Positions 62,886 through 64,000 of a DNA stretch of 64,000 bases are shown here, piece after piece. The stretch covers positions 744,001-808,000 of the forward strand of contig OY101115.1 in the NCBI GenBank assembly GCA_956465555.1, read 5' to 3'. Made by a program: the position numbers and the translations under genes. The notes below the pieces were generated by a model that saw nothing but the letters and a program-made list of their open reading frames with translations, made no database searches and was not told the DNA's origin. The stretch's first letter is position 1, and every line of letters starts with the position of its first letter. This DNA is from Nitzschia sp. pyKryTriq1. Taxonomy: Eukaryota > Bacillariophyta > Bacillariophyceae > Bacillariales > Bacillariaceae.

Positions 62886-63026
62886 CCTTTGTAGACAGAT
62901 AGTCTACCTATAACAATTTTGTTGCTGTATTTGCCGTTTATTGCTTGGGACAAACTACTCCGGCTAGTACCTTTACCTTTAGTCGCTACTTCGTATAGTA
63001 CTGCGGTAGCGTAATCCAGCAGTCCT
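62886..63026. other. Short convergent spacer
   Basis: 3' ends of the coiled-coil and leucine-rich repeat genes face each other; no feature seen. Confidence 0.4.
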
Positions 63027-64000
63027 CTACCTTCGAAGCAATAAGGGAGCCTGTACCAAATGAAAAACAATGTCCGCGTGCGTGCAAACGCCGCGAGACT
63101 TGTCGCTGACGTCCTTCGCCCTTGCCAATACCAGCGGCCACAGCGCTGGATTAAAACTTGTGCGCTTCAGGATCCGCCTGCCAGCTTGGTTCAAGTAGCT
63201 ATAGAATTGTATCGATTCGTAAAAGCAGGTGTTGTAATCCATGTTCAGGATCGACATTTCGAAATTGCAACGGATAGCATTCAAAAGAGCGAAAGCACCT
63301 TCTCCTCCGAATGGGTTGCCAAACATGTATAGTTTTGTGAGAGCCGCGTGGTTCACTAGGTTCTCCGCTATCGCGATGGCACCGGCATCTCGAATATTGT
63401 TGGCTCTCAAATCAAGTTTTCGCAGCGAAGTATTGCCACGAAGTCCGCGGGCCAGCGTCTCTGCGTCCGAGTCATTCAACTTGTTGAAAGATAAAGCGAG
63501 TTCTTCTAACGATGTGTTTCCTGCTAAACTCGAAGAAATAAGCCCAATGTCCAGCTTTTTGGCTCGCTCAAATTGTTGGTAGCTAAGATCGAGAGAGAGG
63601 AGTCTGGTTCTCTGGTCGTCCGCTACTGGTTCTGCCAGTATCGAAGCTAGGACCGAGGCTCCTAAGGAGCCGCAATGATTGCGAAATATTTTGAGGTGTT
63701 GCAGTCGATGGTTTTTGGATAGACTCCCGGTGAGAAGAGCCATTTGTGTGTCTTCGAGCTCGCATCCTGGACACATGAAATTCAGCAGTGACTTGTTCTG
63801 TGAAAGCCCTCTGGCCAGACTCCGTACCCCGTCGTCGTCAAATCGACAGTAGCTGAACTCTAATGTTTCCAGTGAGCAGGTGATTGCAAGACCGTCTTCC
63901 AAAGCCCGGCCGGAACCTGTACCTCTCAAATCTTCCTCAAAGAGTTCCAACTTGGTCAACATGCGATTGAGCTGCAGATTGAGACCTAGAGCAGTGAATT
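63027..64000 (-). CDS. Leucine-rich repeat (RNI/NLRC3-type) protein, partial
   Basis: The frame ends at 63027 and is open to the right edge of the window, so the N-terminus is missing; an ATG at 63962 is internal, since the residues before it (LGLNLQLNRMLTKLEL) read as another repeat. At least eight ribonuclease-inhibitor-type repeats of about 28 residues are seen: ALEDGLAITCSLETLEFSYC, GLSQNKSLLNFMCPGC, SLAGNTSLEELALSFNKLND, GLRGNTSLRKLDLRANNIRD, NLVNHAALTKLYMFGNPFGG. Repeats follow the pattern A..L..N.sL..L.L..N.I.d.G. The last 70 residues form a cap. Diatom genomes have many such proteins, mostly of unknown, protein-binding function. Confidence 0.85.
   Translation of the reverse strand, partial: FTALGLNLQLNRMLTKLELFEEDLRGTGSGRALEDGLAITCSLETLEFSYCRFDDDGVRSLARGLSQNKSLLNFMCPGCELEDTQMALLTGSLSKNHRLQHLKIFRNHCGSLGASVLASILAEPVADDQRTRLLSLDLSYQQFERAKKLDIGLISSSLAGNTSLEELALSFNKLNDSDAETLARGLRGNTSLRKLDLRANNIRDAGAIAIAENLVNHAALTKLYMFGNPFGGEGAFALLNAIRCNFEMSILNMDYNTCFYESIQFYSYLNQAGRRILKRTSFNPALWPLVLARAKDVSDKSRGVCTHADIVFHLVQAPLLLRR

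Noticed and set aside
1-64000. tRNA genes
   Set aside because: I looked for T-loop words of the GGTTCRANYCC type with a matching acceptor stem and saw none that hold; a covariance-model scan would settle this.

Overview
This window is nuclear DNA from a photosynthetic stramenopile, almost certainly a diatom and probably a raphid pennate; I cannot name the species. The reasons are: genes on both strands with short GT-AG introns (about 70-125 bp); several proteins with the diatom plastid presequence (signal peptide followed by an A-F type junction, e.g. VTAF|LP and SQAF|VR); diatom-type Copia and LINE debris; and families typical of diatoms (class C GPCRs with a solute-binding ectodomain, SWEET transporters, secreted proteases with long Pro/Thr tails). 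Intergenic DNA is strewn with a palindromic GGTACCGGTACC-like motif that is almost absent from coding sequence.

Layout. 0.8-6 kb: two paralogous membrane RING-H2 proteins on + flank a plastid bestrophin on -. 6-10 kb (-): a cyclophilin-E-type RRM protein, a SNAP-25-like SNARE and a putative Golgi glycosyltransferase. 10-16 kb: an orphan membrane protein (+), a rhomboid protease (-) and a photolyase-like/alpha-beta hydrolase fusion (-). 16-25 kb: a disordered repeat protein (-), PIG-L (+), a 5'-truncated FG-GAP gene abutting a LINE remnant (-) and LMF1 (+). 25-33 kb: a synergin-like adaptor (+) with near-identical 276-bp repeats and a class C GPCR (-). 33-35 kb: a broken Copia element. 35-43 kb: a TLDc protein (-), a GT61 glycosyltransferase (+), a SWEET transporter with a disturbed frame (+) and a DUF1499 lumenal protein (-). 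43-51 kb: an eight-exon trypsin-like protease with a predicted 2-nt microexon (+), a DnaJ/PARP-like zinc finger/BRCT protein (-) and TrmO (-). 52-64 kb: a prolyl 4-hydroxylase (-), a START-like protein (+), a plastid kinase-like protein (-), a 1,693-aa coiled-coil protein (+) and a leucine-rich repeat protein running off the right edge (-).

There are no operons. Many products serve the secretory pathway (PIG-L, LMF1, GT61, the fucosyltransferase-like protein, prolyl 4-hydroxylase, SNAP-25-like, synergin-like) or the plastid (bestrophin, DUF1499, kinase-like), but nothing shows that they form one system. The most unusual observation is the 2-nt exon that completes the His-Cys pair of the protease active site. 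No tRNA, rRNA or CRISPR was recognised.
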